The translations under genes and the position numbers were made by a program. From contig NC_086033.1 of assembly GCF_036323735.1 (NCBI RefSeq), positions 5,290,968 through 5,354,967 on the forward strand: a DNA stretch of 64,000 nucleotides, given 5' to 3'. Below, piece after piece: positions 35,416 to 44,984 of the stretch. Under the pieces are notes generated by a model, which saw only the letters and a list, made by a program, of their open reading frames with translations, did not search any database and was not told the DNA's origin. Within the stretch, counting starts at the first letter, position 1. Each line of letters opens with the position of its first letter. Source of the stretch: Rattus norvegicus. Its lineage: Eukaryota; Chordata; Mammalia; Rodentia; Muridae.

Positions 35416-36480
35416 GCCTGTTTGTGAACCCAAAAGGCACTGAAGGAATCCCACAGGCACTTGTTGTCACCACAACACTGGTGACGTCACAGAAGATTCT
35501 GGTGCTCTCTTAGATACAAGAGATTGTCCAAGGAAGAGATTACTGATGACGTCACTGGGAAGTTCTATGGCCTACCTGCTACCCAGCTCTCCCAAAAGCA
35601 ACCAATTTCTATGGGGCCCTTTTCTGCAGCCTCTCCTGTGACCCAGGAAATATCCTTTGGCAACTTCTCCTCCAAAGTTAGATATTTCTCTCTGCTTCAT
35701 CGGGTGTCATCAATTCTCTAGATGGGGAGAGTTGGTTACAACCCTGAATTGGATAAGAGATTTTTGTTAGCACCCAAATCCCTAGGGACCATAAATGAGG
35801 GAGATTTCTCTTAATAATAAATCTACACCTGAGACAATGCACATACATACAGTCCAATTCCCAAAGTTTCCCTGTTTCCTAGAGGCCAATATATTTCTCC
35901 TATACTTTTAATTTTATAAAACCTGAATAATATTTGCTTACTGGGTATTCCTTGATAGCCAGCAGTATTTCCACATAAACGTCCATGTATTTCACAACGT
36001 CAATGGTTTACAATCCTACTTTTTGCAATAAAAACTTCCTTTTCTTGGGAATATAGAGGGATTAACTACAGGGCAAATATAAAATCATAAATTTCTGTCC
36101 CTTCTTTTACATATTAAGTTGGACATCATCCCTTTCTCAAATATAGCCAGACAATTAAATTGGTCATCAGTGAGCAAAGGTCAACCTGGACTTCGTGTTC
36201 CTACATTGTAGCCCGACAGCCATCACTTCTCCAATATCTGTCTTCCTTAATTTCCAAGTCCAGGCATGAGGATATTGGGGGTTGCCCCTTGATACTTTAT
36301 TCCTAACAAACATAAGAATCAGCAGGATGGGCAGGGAGTCGAATGGCCTGAGGTCAGGTTAAACCTCAATTTTAGTGGGTCCATAAGTTCAGGGGAAAGT
36401 CCATTTGGCATTGTCATGTGTGGCATCTGTGTTCTTCTCCTAGGTGTGCTCAATCTGTGCTATGACGCCTCCTAACCTCA
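35416..36480 (-). other. Gene B upstream flank, paralogous to A and C
   Basis: The proximal 700 bases resemble the gene A flank (7410..8100). The stretch 35536..36450 resembles 54549..55430 ('cagtgagcaaaggtcaacctgg' against 'cagtgagcaaaggacaacgtgg'; 'ggatgggcagggagtcgaatgg' against 'ggttgggcagggagtggaagg'). This shows that the old duplication unit included at least 1 kb of upstream sequence. Confidence 0.7.
35482..35554 (-). promoter_or_regulatory. Two perfect CRE palindromes in gene B promoter
   Basis: TGACGTCA occurs at 35482..35489 and 35547..35554, 67 and 132 bases upstream of the start codon. No clear TATA box lies between. CRE sites near the start are common in CREM-driven haploid-germ-cell genes and in CREB-regulated neuronal genes; either would fit the family. 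Regulation is inferred. Confidence 0.65.
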
Positions 36481-36879
36481 CAGACGTAAGAGTCAAAAAC
36501 ACGTCTGTCTTTTCTGGGAAGGGCTCTGCCTCTGACTCCCACCTGGAGTTGGACAATATCGCTATGCAAAGCTCAAAACAGAGGGGTGGAGATGATGGAT
36601 GCTTCAGAAGTTTAGGGTCATTTCTTCCAAATAAGGCACACATTTTTCCAATGTAATTTTTCCTTTGTTCTTTCACTCATGGTGGCTGGCTTCTTTCCTG
36701 GCCTGAAGTATACTGGAGTCCAATCTTTTGGATGACTGAAGCATCTTTTTTTGAGATGAAGGCCCACCAAGGGGCCTGCTGCATACAGGCTCCTATCACC
36801 AAGGAAGTTGTTGCTACAGAATCATAGCATGGTGGTAGCAGCACATGATCTCTCACAGTCTTCTCTGCTGCACTTGCTA

Positions 36880-37250
36880 AAAGAATAATCGGGTTGTTTG
36901 TTTTTTAATATTTTATTGGAAATACCTACAATGCTGGTCAGAGTTGATACATGCCTTTAATCCCAGCACCCATAAAGTTTTTTTCTTTTTTCTCTTCTTT
37001 TTTCTTGCAATTGTTGTTAGAATTCCCATTGTTTTCTTTGGTAATTCCCTCTATTTGCTCTTTACCTAGAATGTTAAGTCCACACTCTTCATGGCCCTAT
37101 TCTTCATGGTAAAGATTTTGCTCATACCACCCACACCACACATGATCACATTATTTACTTTCAAAGAAGGAAAACAGGCATGAAGAAGAGAGTTAACGTG
37201 TATGATCTCAGGTAATCAACACATCATGAGTGCAGGATGGCATCCTAGGG
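36880..37250. repeat. Local duplication, left copy
   Basis: Matches 38885..39225 in order and orientation: 'cctttaatcccagca' (a small B1-like core), 'cctagaatgttaagtccaca', 'tcacattatttactttcaaa', 'gagttaac'. Moderately diverged. Confidence 0.6.
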
Positions 37251-37685
37251 TTTTGGATTGACAAGCTTCTGGTTTTGAGATTGACAGGCCTCTGCAGAAG
37301 TCTCCAGTTGAGTAGCAGAGAGTCTGGAAAGGCTGAAATAATGGCTTCCCCCGCATGGAAAAGGCTGCCCTTCAGTGCCTCTGCAGCCTGAGCAGAGGTC
37401 TGCCAAGAGCACAAGGGCACTTGACCAGAGCTGGTAAGGGACTGCCTTTTGGATGATCCGTGGGACCTGGATGAACAGAGGCCTCCAGAGTCCTGATAAA
37501 GGGAAGGAGAGTCACATAGATGTGCTGGAAACAATCGATCTTTGGGCTGCAAGTCGTGCATTTATCTTTGCTGTGTAAATAGTATTTGTAAGTGACAGAG
37601 GCATCCTACTTTATCATGTCTAGTCACTCTAGTTGTTAAAGTGTTCGCTAGTGTAAACATAGTAGAGTTAGTACAACAATACACT
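37251..37685. other. Unassigned
   Basis: A minus-strand frame (37208..37561) is open but shows no domain, splice context or paralogue. Confidence 0.3.
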
Positions 37686-37689
37686 GTGT

Positions 37690-38010
37690 CCCATTTTGTT
37701 AAAGAACTTTATTTTATTTTTTATTTATACATATTTTACTTATTCACATTGCATGCTGCACACTGCCCCCCGACACCCGGTTTCTCTCTCCCACAATCCT
37801 TCCCCAAGTCTCCTAGTATATCCTTCTCTGGGTGTATGAAGGCCAGCTATCACAGTAGATCCCTTCTTCCACCAAATCCAATTTACCCATCCTGGGGCAG
37901 GTGCTGAGGATGCTGGTAATGGACGCCTTGGGCTTTCTTCATGCTCCAATTTGCTGGCTTTGGGAAGTTCATGCAGATCTGTCTGTGAACTTGGTACTTC
38001 ATATATACAG
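37690..38010 (-). mobile_element. L1-like 3' fragment, minus strand (tentative)
   Basis: Text such as 'ttttacttattcacattgca', 'ggtttctctctcccacaatc' and 'tatccttctctgggtg' resembles the reverse complement of old rodent L1 3' sequence. Boundaries are uncertain. Confidence 0.4.
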
Positions 38011-38884
38011 CACACAAGAAGCACTGATTTGGATAATGTTCTTGAGAGTATATTTCAACAAACTTACCCCCACTAATATTCTAACAATGGCAAAGGTAAT
38101 GGGACACTATACATCTATTCCAGGAGTTTCCATTTCTGAGAGCAGCAGAATAGAAGCCCACAAATTGGCAAAGTTAAGTGAGGTCACACAGGGGACCTAA
38201 GAGCACACTGCTGCTTTCCTAGAGTGTATCCTAGAGGCTTATGATATCTATACACCCACAGATCCATATGCACTGGGCACCAGGCTAATTCATTGCTTTT
38301 GTCACTCAGTTTGCCACAAATATTAGGAATCTCAAAAGTCAGAGAAATTTGGAGGTATGAATAAGTCCCAGGGGCTGGAGTAAGCTCAAAAAGTTGTGAC
38401 AACAAAGCACTGATTAAGAATCAGAGAAACAAGATGCTCACCAAGACCATAGTTGTATCCCATTAAGAAAATATGAATAATAAGCCACCAGGTGAAAATA
38501 TAAAGTAGGAGGTGAGAGCCCTAGAAGGTCTATCCTTTGCCCTCAGGGAAGCAACCATTCTTTCAGCCATTCCCGGCCCTCTGCCACACAATCAGAGACT
38601 TCCCCAACAACTCACTGACCTTTCTCAAAGACCTATCTGGGCTTCTCCCTGTAGAATAGGACATGCAGAGTCCTTGAGGACCCGCCAAGAGGTCTCCTCC
38701 ACACAGGCTCCTTGTGGTCAAAGGAAAATGTTCCTGCAGAATCTGCCATGGCAGCAGGAATTTCAACCAGACTGCTCTTCCTTCCAGCATACTGGATGCA
38801 GGCCTGAGGCCTTGGGGTGTCTTGGAAAGGAAGAAGCACACACTACCTCACAGCTCCCTCTGCTGGCGACTGCTAGAACTGTGA
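38011..38884. other. Unassigned
   Basis: The plus-strand frame 38512..38949 overlaps two minus-strand frames. None has splice support or recognisable homology. Confidence 0.3.
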
Positions 38885-39225
38885 TAGGACGTGTGTGTGT
38901 GTTTATTAGAAGCATCTACAAAGCTGATCAAAGTTGGCACACGCCTTAATCCCAGCATACAAAATTTATTTTAATCGTTGATGTTCTTCTTTTGTTTGGT
39001 TTTTGTTTTTAACCCCCCCCCCAGCTAATTGCTCTATTCCTAGAATATTAAGCACACGCTCTGGAGGGACCTATTCATGTTAGGCGATGCTTTTATTCTT
39101 ACTAACCACTCCACAGATGATCCCATTATTTACTTTCAAATAAGAAAACATTCATAGAGAAGTGAGTTAACCAGTATGCTCTCACAGAAGAAACACATCA
39201 CAACTATGGAATGGCACCACAATCT
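38885..39225. repeat. Local duplication, right copy
   Basis: Partner of 36880..37250. It includes a short GT run and a C9 homopolymer not present in the left copy. Confidence 0.6.
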
Positions 39226-39244
39226 TTTGCATTTGTTATGCCTT

Positions 39245-40535
39245 TTTAAATTTTTTTATTCTTTATTTGTTTTTAGTTACATTCAAATGTTATAGCCTTT
39301 CTCTGTTTCACACCCATATCCCCCTACCCCATCCCCCTCACCCTGTTTCTCTGAAGGTTTCTTCCCCCCACCCAACCCTTCCTGCCACCCTGCCCTGACA
39401 TTCTCCTACACTGGGGCATAGAGCCTCGCAGGACCAAGGGCTTCTTCTCTCATTGATGCCCAACAAGCCAATCCTTTTCTACACATGCTGCTGGAGCCCT
39501 GGGTCTGTCCATGTGTACCATTTGAATGGTGGTTTAGTCTCTTGGAGCTGTAGTTGGTTGGTATTATTGTTGTTATGGGGTTGCAAACCCCTTCAGCTCC
39601 TTCAATCCTTTCTCTGCCTCCTCCATTGTTCTCAGTTCAATGGTGGACTTCAAACATCCGCCTCTGTATTTGTCATGCTCTGGCAGTGCCTTTCAGAAGA
39701 CAGCTATATCAGGCTCCTGTCAGCTCGCACTTCTTGGCATCACCAATATTGTCTGAGGTTGGTGGATGTATATAGACTGGATCCCCAGTTAGGGCAGTCC
39801 CTGGGTAGCCTTTCCTCAGTCTCTGCTCCAGACTTCATCTCCACACTTCCTCCTGTGAGTATTTTTGTTCCCCCTTCTGAGAGGGACTGAAGCTTCCTCA
39901 CTTTGGTCATCCTTCTTGAGCTTCATGTGGTCTGTGGATTGCATCTTGGGTAATCTGAGATTTGTGCTAATTGCCACTTATCAGTGAGTGCATACGATGT
40001 GTGTTTTCTTGTGATTGGGTTTCCTCACTCAGGATGATATTTTCTAGTTCCTTCCATTGACGTAAAATTTCCATGAAGTCATTGTTCTTGATAGCTGAGT
40101 AGTACTCCACTGTGTAGATGTGCCCCATTTTCTGTATCCATTCCTCTGTTGAAGGGCATCTGCGTTTTTCCCAGCTTCTGGCTGTTATGAATACGGCTGC
40201 TATGAACTTAGTGGACCATGTGCCTTCATTATATGTTGGAGCATCTTTTGGGTATATGCCCAGGAGAGGTATAGCTGGGTCCTCAGGCAGTGCAACGTTC
40301 AATTTTTGAAGAAACTCCAGACTGATTTCCAGAGAGGTTGCCCGGTTTGCAATCCTACCAACAGTGGAGGAGTGTTCCTCTTTCTCTGCATTCTCGCCAG
40401 CATCTGCTAACACCTGAGTTTTTGGTCTTAGCCATTCTGACTGGTGTGAAGTGGAATCTCAGGGTTGTTTTGATTTGCATTTCCCTGATGACTGAGGACT
40501 TTGAACATAACAGAAGGCATTTTAAGAAATGATGC
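39245..40535 (-). mobile_element. 5'-truncated L1, minus strand (ORF2 C-terminus and 3' UTR)
   Basis: The minus strand from 40413 to 39967 keeps 147 open codons of the ORF2 C-terminus (ALPEDPAIPLLGIYPKDAPT; EYYSAIKNNDFMEILRQWKE), followed by the 3' UTR down to a T-rich stretch (A tail) near 39250. It is more diverged than the two full-length copies but younger than the neighbouring plus-strand L1. Confidence 0.88.
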
Positions 40536-40559
40536 TACCCTAACTGGTGGTCTGCATGT

Positions 40560-41800
40560 AGTTGAGTGCCAATGGATCCATTTCTATCTCTTTCTACATA
40601 GTTCAAGTACAAGTGAATCAAGGAAATCCACATAAAACCAAACATGCAGAAGCTAATAGAAGAGAAAGTGTCACAAAGTGCGTAGAACACATTTGCACAG
40701 GAGAAAGTTGTCAGAACAGAATACCAAAGGGTCAGGTTCTAAGATCAACAGTAAATGTATAAAATCTCAACAATCTGAAAATTTTCTTTAAAGCAAAGGA
40801 CACTGCCAATAGGACAAATCAGCAAGCTACAGATTCAGAAAAGAGTTTTACCAACCCTACATCTGAGAGAGTGCCAACATTCCAAATATACACAGTACTC
40901 AAATAGGTAAACTCCCAGACAACCAAATAACCCGACTTTTAAACTGGGATAGAGAGCTAAACCAAGAATTCTCACCTGAGGATCTCAGTGCCTGAGAAAC
41001 TCATCAAGAAATGTTCGACATCCTTAGTTATCAGAAAAAGGCAAATCAAAACGAATCTGAGATCCTTCATTCCACCAATCAGAATGGCTAAGATAGAAAA
41101 CTGAGGCAGTAGCAAAGTGGGCTGGGATGTAGAGAAAGTGGAACACTCCTCCATTGTTGGTGTGATTACTAGCTGTATAGCCACTCTGGATATCAATGTG
41201 GAGGATCAGGAAACATTGCAAATAGCTTTACCTGAAGACCCAGCTTTACCACTCACTTCAGCGCATATACTCAAACCTGATCCACATATGACAAGGACGT
41301 GTGGTTGAATATGTTCATAGCAGCCTTACTTATATTAGTCAAATGCTGGAAAGAACTACGATAGACCTCAACTCAACTGAGGAATGAATGTAGAAAGTGC
41401 GCTCTATTCAAACAGAGGAACAGTACTCGGGTATCAAAAATGAATACACCAGGACCTTTGTAGGCAAAGGGATGGAACTGGAAAATAGTGAAGTAGCAGA
41501 GATCGAAAAGGACATAACATGGTATGTATTTAATGACAAATGGATGTTAGCCCAAAAGTTCAGAAGACCCACTGTACAATTCATTGATCACATGAAGGGT
41601 AACATGTCAGAAGGCCAAATTGTGGATGCTTGAAACCCACTTAGAAGGGGGAACAACATAATCATGGGAGGCAGAGGGATGGAGGGACCTAGGTAGAGGC
41701 AGGGAAGGATGGACAAGGGGCGGGGGGAGTAGCAACAATGAAAAGAGACAAGAGAGAAACCCAGAGGAAAAGTGGAATCAATGACAATAAGCATCAGTGA
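40560..41800 (+). mobile_element. Old L1 ORF2 C-terminus and 3' UTR, plus strand
   Basis: 'caagtgaatcaaggaaatcc', 'atgctggaaagaactacg' and 'ggcaaagggatggaactgga' follow the ORF2 tail in sense with many stops, then a purine-rich 3' UTR from about 41640. It covers the same ORF2 region as the minus-strand L1 to its left, so the two are separate insertions meeting head to head. Confidence 0.75.
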
Positions 41801-41814
41801 TGGGTGGTGAACTT

Positions 41815-42460
41815 GGGTAACCCAAATGAAAAATGAAGAAGTCAAAATGTCCTCATTTACAGATGACCTGATTCTATTTTAAAAACTCTAAAAATATATC
41901 ACCGTCTCTTAAGACTGATAAATACATTCATAAAAGCACAATACAATGTGAACACACAAAATTTCTTAGCCTTCCTTTATGCCAATCCAATTCATACCAT
42001 GAGAAAATCTGGGAAAAATTCCCCTCAAAATCATCTGAAAATATAAAATAAAATGATGTGGATTAAAATATTTAATGCAAAGACAACTATGAATTAGCTA
42101 GAAGTGATGCTAAACAGACAAGTTGTCTCTAAAAAATTAAGTTTCTTAAAGCTGAAAATACATTCATTAAAGTAGTAGAATGCAAAATAACACACAAAAC
42201 TCATTATCTTTCCTGTATACCAAAAACAAACAATGGGAAAGAAATCAGGGAAATATTCTACTCAAAATAGTCTTAAAATATATAACAAAACACCCTGGAT
42301 AAGCACACTTATAAAGCATACTATTAGTAAGAAGACATAGGAAGTACCCACGATCCATCCTGAACACATGTAAGAACTTTCCAGCTGATGTTCTGAAAGA
42401 CATTAAAGACTGGAATAAATCAAAGCTTTTATATCTTTATGGATAAGTAGATAATATAAT
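41815..42460 (+). mobile_element. Old L1 ORF2 (RT region) fragment with internal duplication
   Basis: It starts near the RT active-site region: 'gaagtcaaaatgtcctcatt tacagatgacctg' gives an FTDD-like motif in place of FADD. The following segment (41920..42060) reappears in diverged form at 42150..42300. Stops are frequent. Confidence 0.6.
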
Positions 42461-42929
42461 AAGGTCAGTTTTTGATGAATTAATAAAATTAATACAATAA
42501 ATAGTGACTAGAAAATTTTACTACAATAAATCACCCACTTTTATGAAACGCATGAATTTGAATATAAATATTCTACTATGGGAAAAAGGACAACTTTTAA
42601 AGTACAAAGAGCTAACATGTTTAGAAAGATAATTTTAAAGAAAAAAAAAGAGGAAGGAAAAATTGTCATGAGAAAAAAATGTGATAGTTACTTAAGCAGT
42701 GTCATGCGGTTGGCAGAGCGAATATTTCAACAGATTAGAGTGTCCAGGAACTGTGTGTATTGATTTAAAAACCTTCAGGAGGAGGGATTATCAGAGCAGA
42801 TCTCAAGAAAATTCCGAATGTTCAAATTAGTTTCCTATTGTTATAGGAAACATAAAAATGCCAATGTGGGAAAGTGAAGGTTTTATTCACCCCATAAATT
42901 ACAGTTCATCATCAATGGAATACGAGATG
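42461..42929. other. AT-rich, unassigned
   Basis: No supported feature. It may continue the old L1 fragment. Confidence 0.3.
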
Positions 42930-42943
42930 AGAACACAAGGCAG

Positions 42944-43848
42944 GCTCTCGCCGCAGAGAGCCCTTGGGCAGCACCCCGCGAGCAAACTTGAGCCTCGGGA
43001 CCACAGGTAAGACCAACTTGTCTGCTGCAAGAGAGCTGCCTGGTGAGATCGGGACACACAGAGGCAGAGTTCATCTAGGACCTGGCACGTCCTGTGTTTG
43101 CCGGAGGTCCCACGCCCGCGGATCCCGGCCCGAGCAGCTCTCTGCTCCCAGACCCTGTGGGAAAGAGACCTCACCGCCTGGTCAGGTGGGCACTCCTAAG
43201 GCTGCAGAGTGGAAGAGACCACCAACACTGCCCACCCCTGCCCACATCCCTGGCCCAAGAGGAAACTGTATAAGGCCTCTGGGCTCCCGTGGGGGAGGGC
43301 CCAGGAGCGGCAGGACCCCGGCCTGAGACACCGCCGGAACCTGAAGGAAACAGACCGGATAAACAGTTCTCTGCACCCAAATCCCGTGGGAGGGAGAGCT
43401 AAACCCTCAGAGAGGCAGACACGCCTGGGAAACCAGAAGAGACTGCACCCTGCATACACATCTCGGACGCCAGAGGAAAACACCAAAGGCCATCTGGAAC
43501 CCTGGTGCACTGAAGCTCCCGGAAGGGGCGGCGCATATCTTCCTGGTTGCTGCCGCCACAGAGAGCCCGTGGGCAGCACCCCACGAGCGAACTTGAGCCT
43601 CGTGACCACAGGTAAGACCAACCTTTCTGCTGCAAGTGACCTGCCTGGTGAACTCAAGACACAGGCCCACAGGAACAGCTGAAGACCTGTAGAGAGGAAA
43701 AACTACACGCCTGAAAGCAGAACACTCTGTCCCCATAACTGACTGAAAGAGAGGAAAACAGGTCTACAGCACTCCTGACACACAGGCTTATAGGACAGTC
43801 TAGCCACTGTCAGAAATAGCAGAACAAAGTAACACTAGAGATAATCTG
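42944..43848 (+). promoter_or_regulatory. L1 copy 2 5' UTR with one and a fraction repeat units
   Basis: GC-rich internal promoter region. About 110 bases at 42953..43062 ('gcagagagcccttgggcagc', 'cacaggtaagaccaactt') recur at 43556..43660 with few changes, so the UTR holds a partial upstream monomer-like unit about 600 bases before the full one. Copy 1 lacks the partial unit. Confidence 0.7.
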
Positions 43849-44925
43849 ATGGCGAGAGGCAAGCACAGGAACCCAAGCAACAGAAACCAAGACTACATGG
43901 CATCATCGGAGCCCAATTCTCCTACCAAAACAAACATGGAATATCCAAACACACCAGAAAAGCAAGATCTAGTTTCAAAATCGTATTTGATCATGATGCT
44001 GGAGGACTTCAAGAAAGACATGAAGAACTCCCTTAGGGAAACACAGGAAAACATTAATAAACAAGTAGAAGCCTACAGAGAGGAATCGCAAAAATCCCTG
44101 AAAGAATTCCAGGAAAACACAATCAAACAGTTGAAGGAACTAAAAATGGAAATAGAAGCAATCAAGAAAGAACACATGGAAACAACCCTGGATATAGAAA
44201 ACCAAAAGAAGAGACAAGGAGCTGTAGATACAAGCCTCACCAACAGAATACAAGAGATGGAAGAGAGAATATCAGGAGCAGAAGATTCCATAGAAATCAT
44301 TGACTCAACTGTCAAAGATAATGTAAAGCGGAAAAAGCTACTGGTCCAAAACATACAGGAAATCCAGGACTCAATGAGAAGATCAAACCTAAGGTTAATA
44401 GGTATAGAAGAGATTGAAGACTCCCAGCTCAAAGGACCAGTAAATATCTTCAACAAAATCATAGAAGAAAACTTCCCTAACCTAAAAAAAGAGATACCCA
44501 TAGGCATACAAGAAGCCTACAGAACTCCAAATAGATTGGACCAGAAAAGAAACACCTCCCGTCACATAATAGTCAAAACACCAAACGCACAAAATAAAGA
44601 AAGAATATTAAAAGCAGTAAGGGAAAAAGGTCAAGTAACATATAAAGGCAGACCTATCAGAATCACAGCAGATTTCTCGCCAGAAACTATGAAGGCCAGA
44701 AGATCCTGGACTGATGTCATACAGACTCTAAGAGAACACAAATGCCAGCCCAGGTTATTGTATCCTGCAAAACTCTCAATTAACATAGATGGAGAAAGCA
44801 AGATATTCCATGACAAAACCAAATTTACACAATATCTTTCTACAAATCCAGCACTACAAAGGATAATAAATGGTAAAGCCCAACATAATGAGGCAAGCTA
44901 TACCCTAGAAGAAGCAAGAAACTAA
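43849..44925 (+). CDS. L1 copy 2 ORF1, intact 358-residue RNA-binding protein
   Basis: One open frame from MARGKHRNPSNRNQDYMASS to EEARN. Order: a basic N-terminal segment; a long coiled coil from about residue 60 to 150 (EAYREESQKSLKEFQENTIK; LKELKMEIEAIKKEHMETTL), which mediates trimerisation in L1 ORF1p; an RNA-recognition-like domain (about 160-260); and the C-terminal domain with RPIRITADFSPETMKARRSW and LREHKCQPRLLYPAKLS. The length is as expected for rodent L1. ORF1p binds L1 RNA as a chaperone in cytoplasmic particles. ORF2 starts 59 bases after its stop, the usual short spacer. Confidence 0.97.
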   Translation: MARGKHRNPSNRNQDYMASSEPNSPTKTNMEYPNTPEKQDLVSKSYLIMMLEDFKKDMKNSLRETQENINKQVEAYREESQKSLKEFQENTIKQLKELKMEIEAIKKEHMETTLDIENQKKRQGAVDTSLTNRIQEMEERISGAEDSIEIIDSTVKDNVKRKKLLVQNIQEIQDSMRRSNLRLIGIEEIEDSQLKGPVNIFNKIIEENFPNLKKEIPIGIQEAYRTPNRLDQKRNTSRHIIVKTPNAQNKERILKAVREKGQVTYKGRPIRITADFSPETMKARRSWTDVIQTLREHKCQPRLLYPAKLSINIDGESKIFHDKTKFTQYLSTNPALQRIINGKAQHNEASYTLEEARN

Positions 44926-44984
44926 TCGTCTTCGCAACAAAACAAAGAGAATGAAAGCACACAAACATAACCTCACATCCAAAT

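Noticed and set aside
38512..38949. 145-codon plus-strand frame as a gene
   Set aside because: It overlaps equally long minus-strand frames, has no splice or homology support and starts in unremarkable context.
39245..41800. Twin-priming inversion of a single L1
   Set aside because: Both arms contain the same C-terminal ORF2 region and a 3' UTR and differ in divergence, so they are two insertions.
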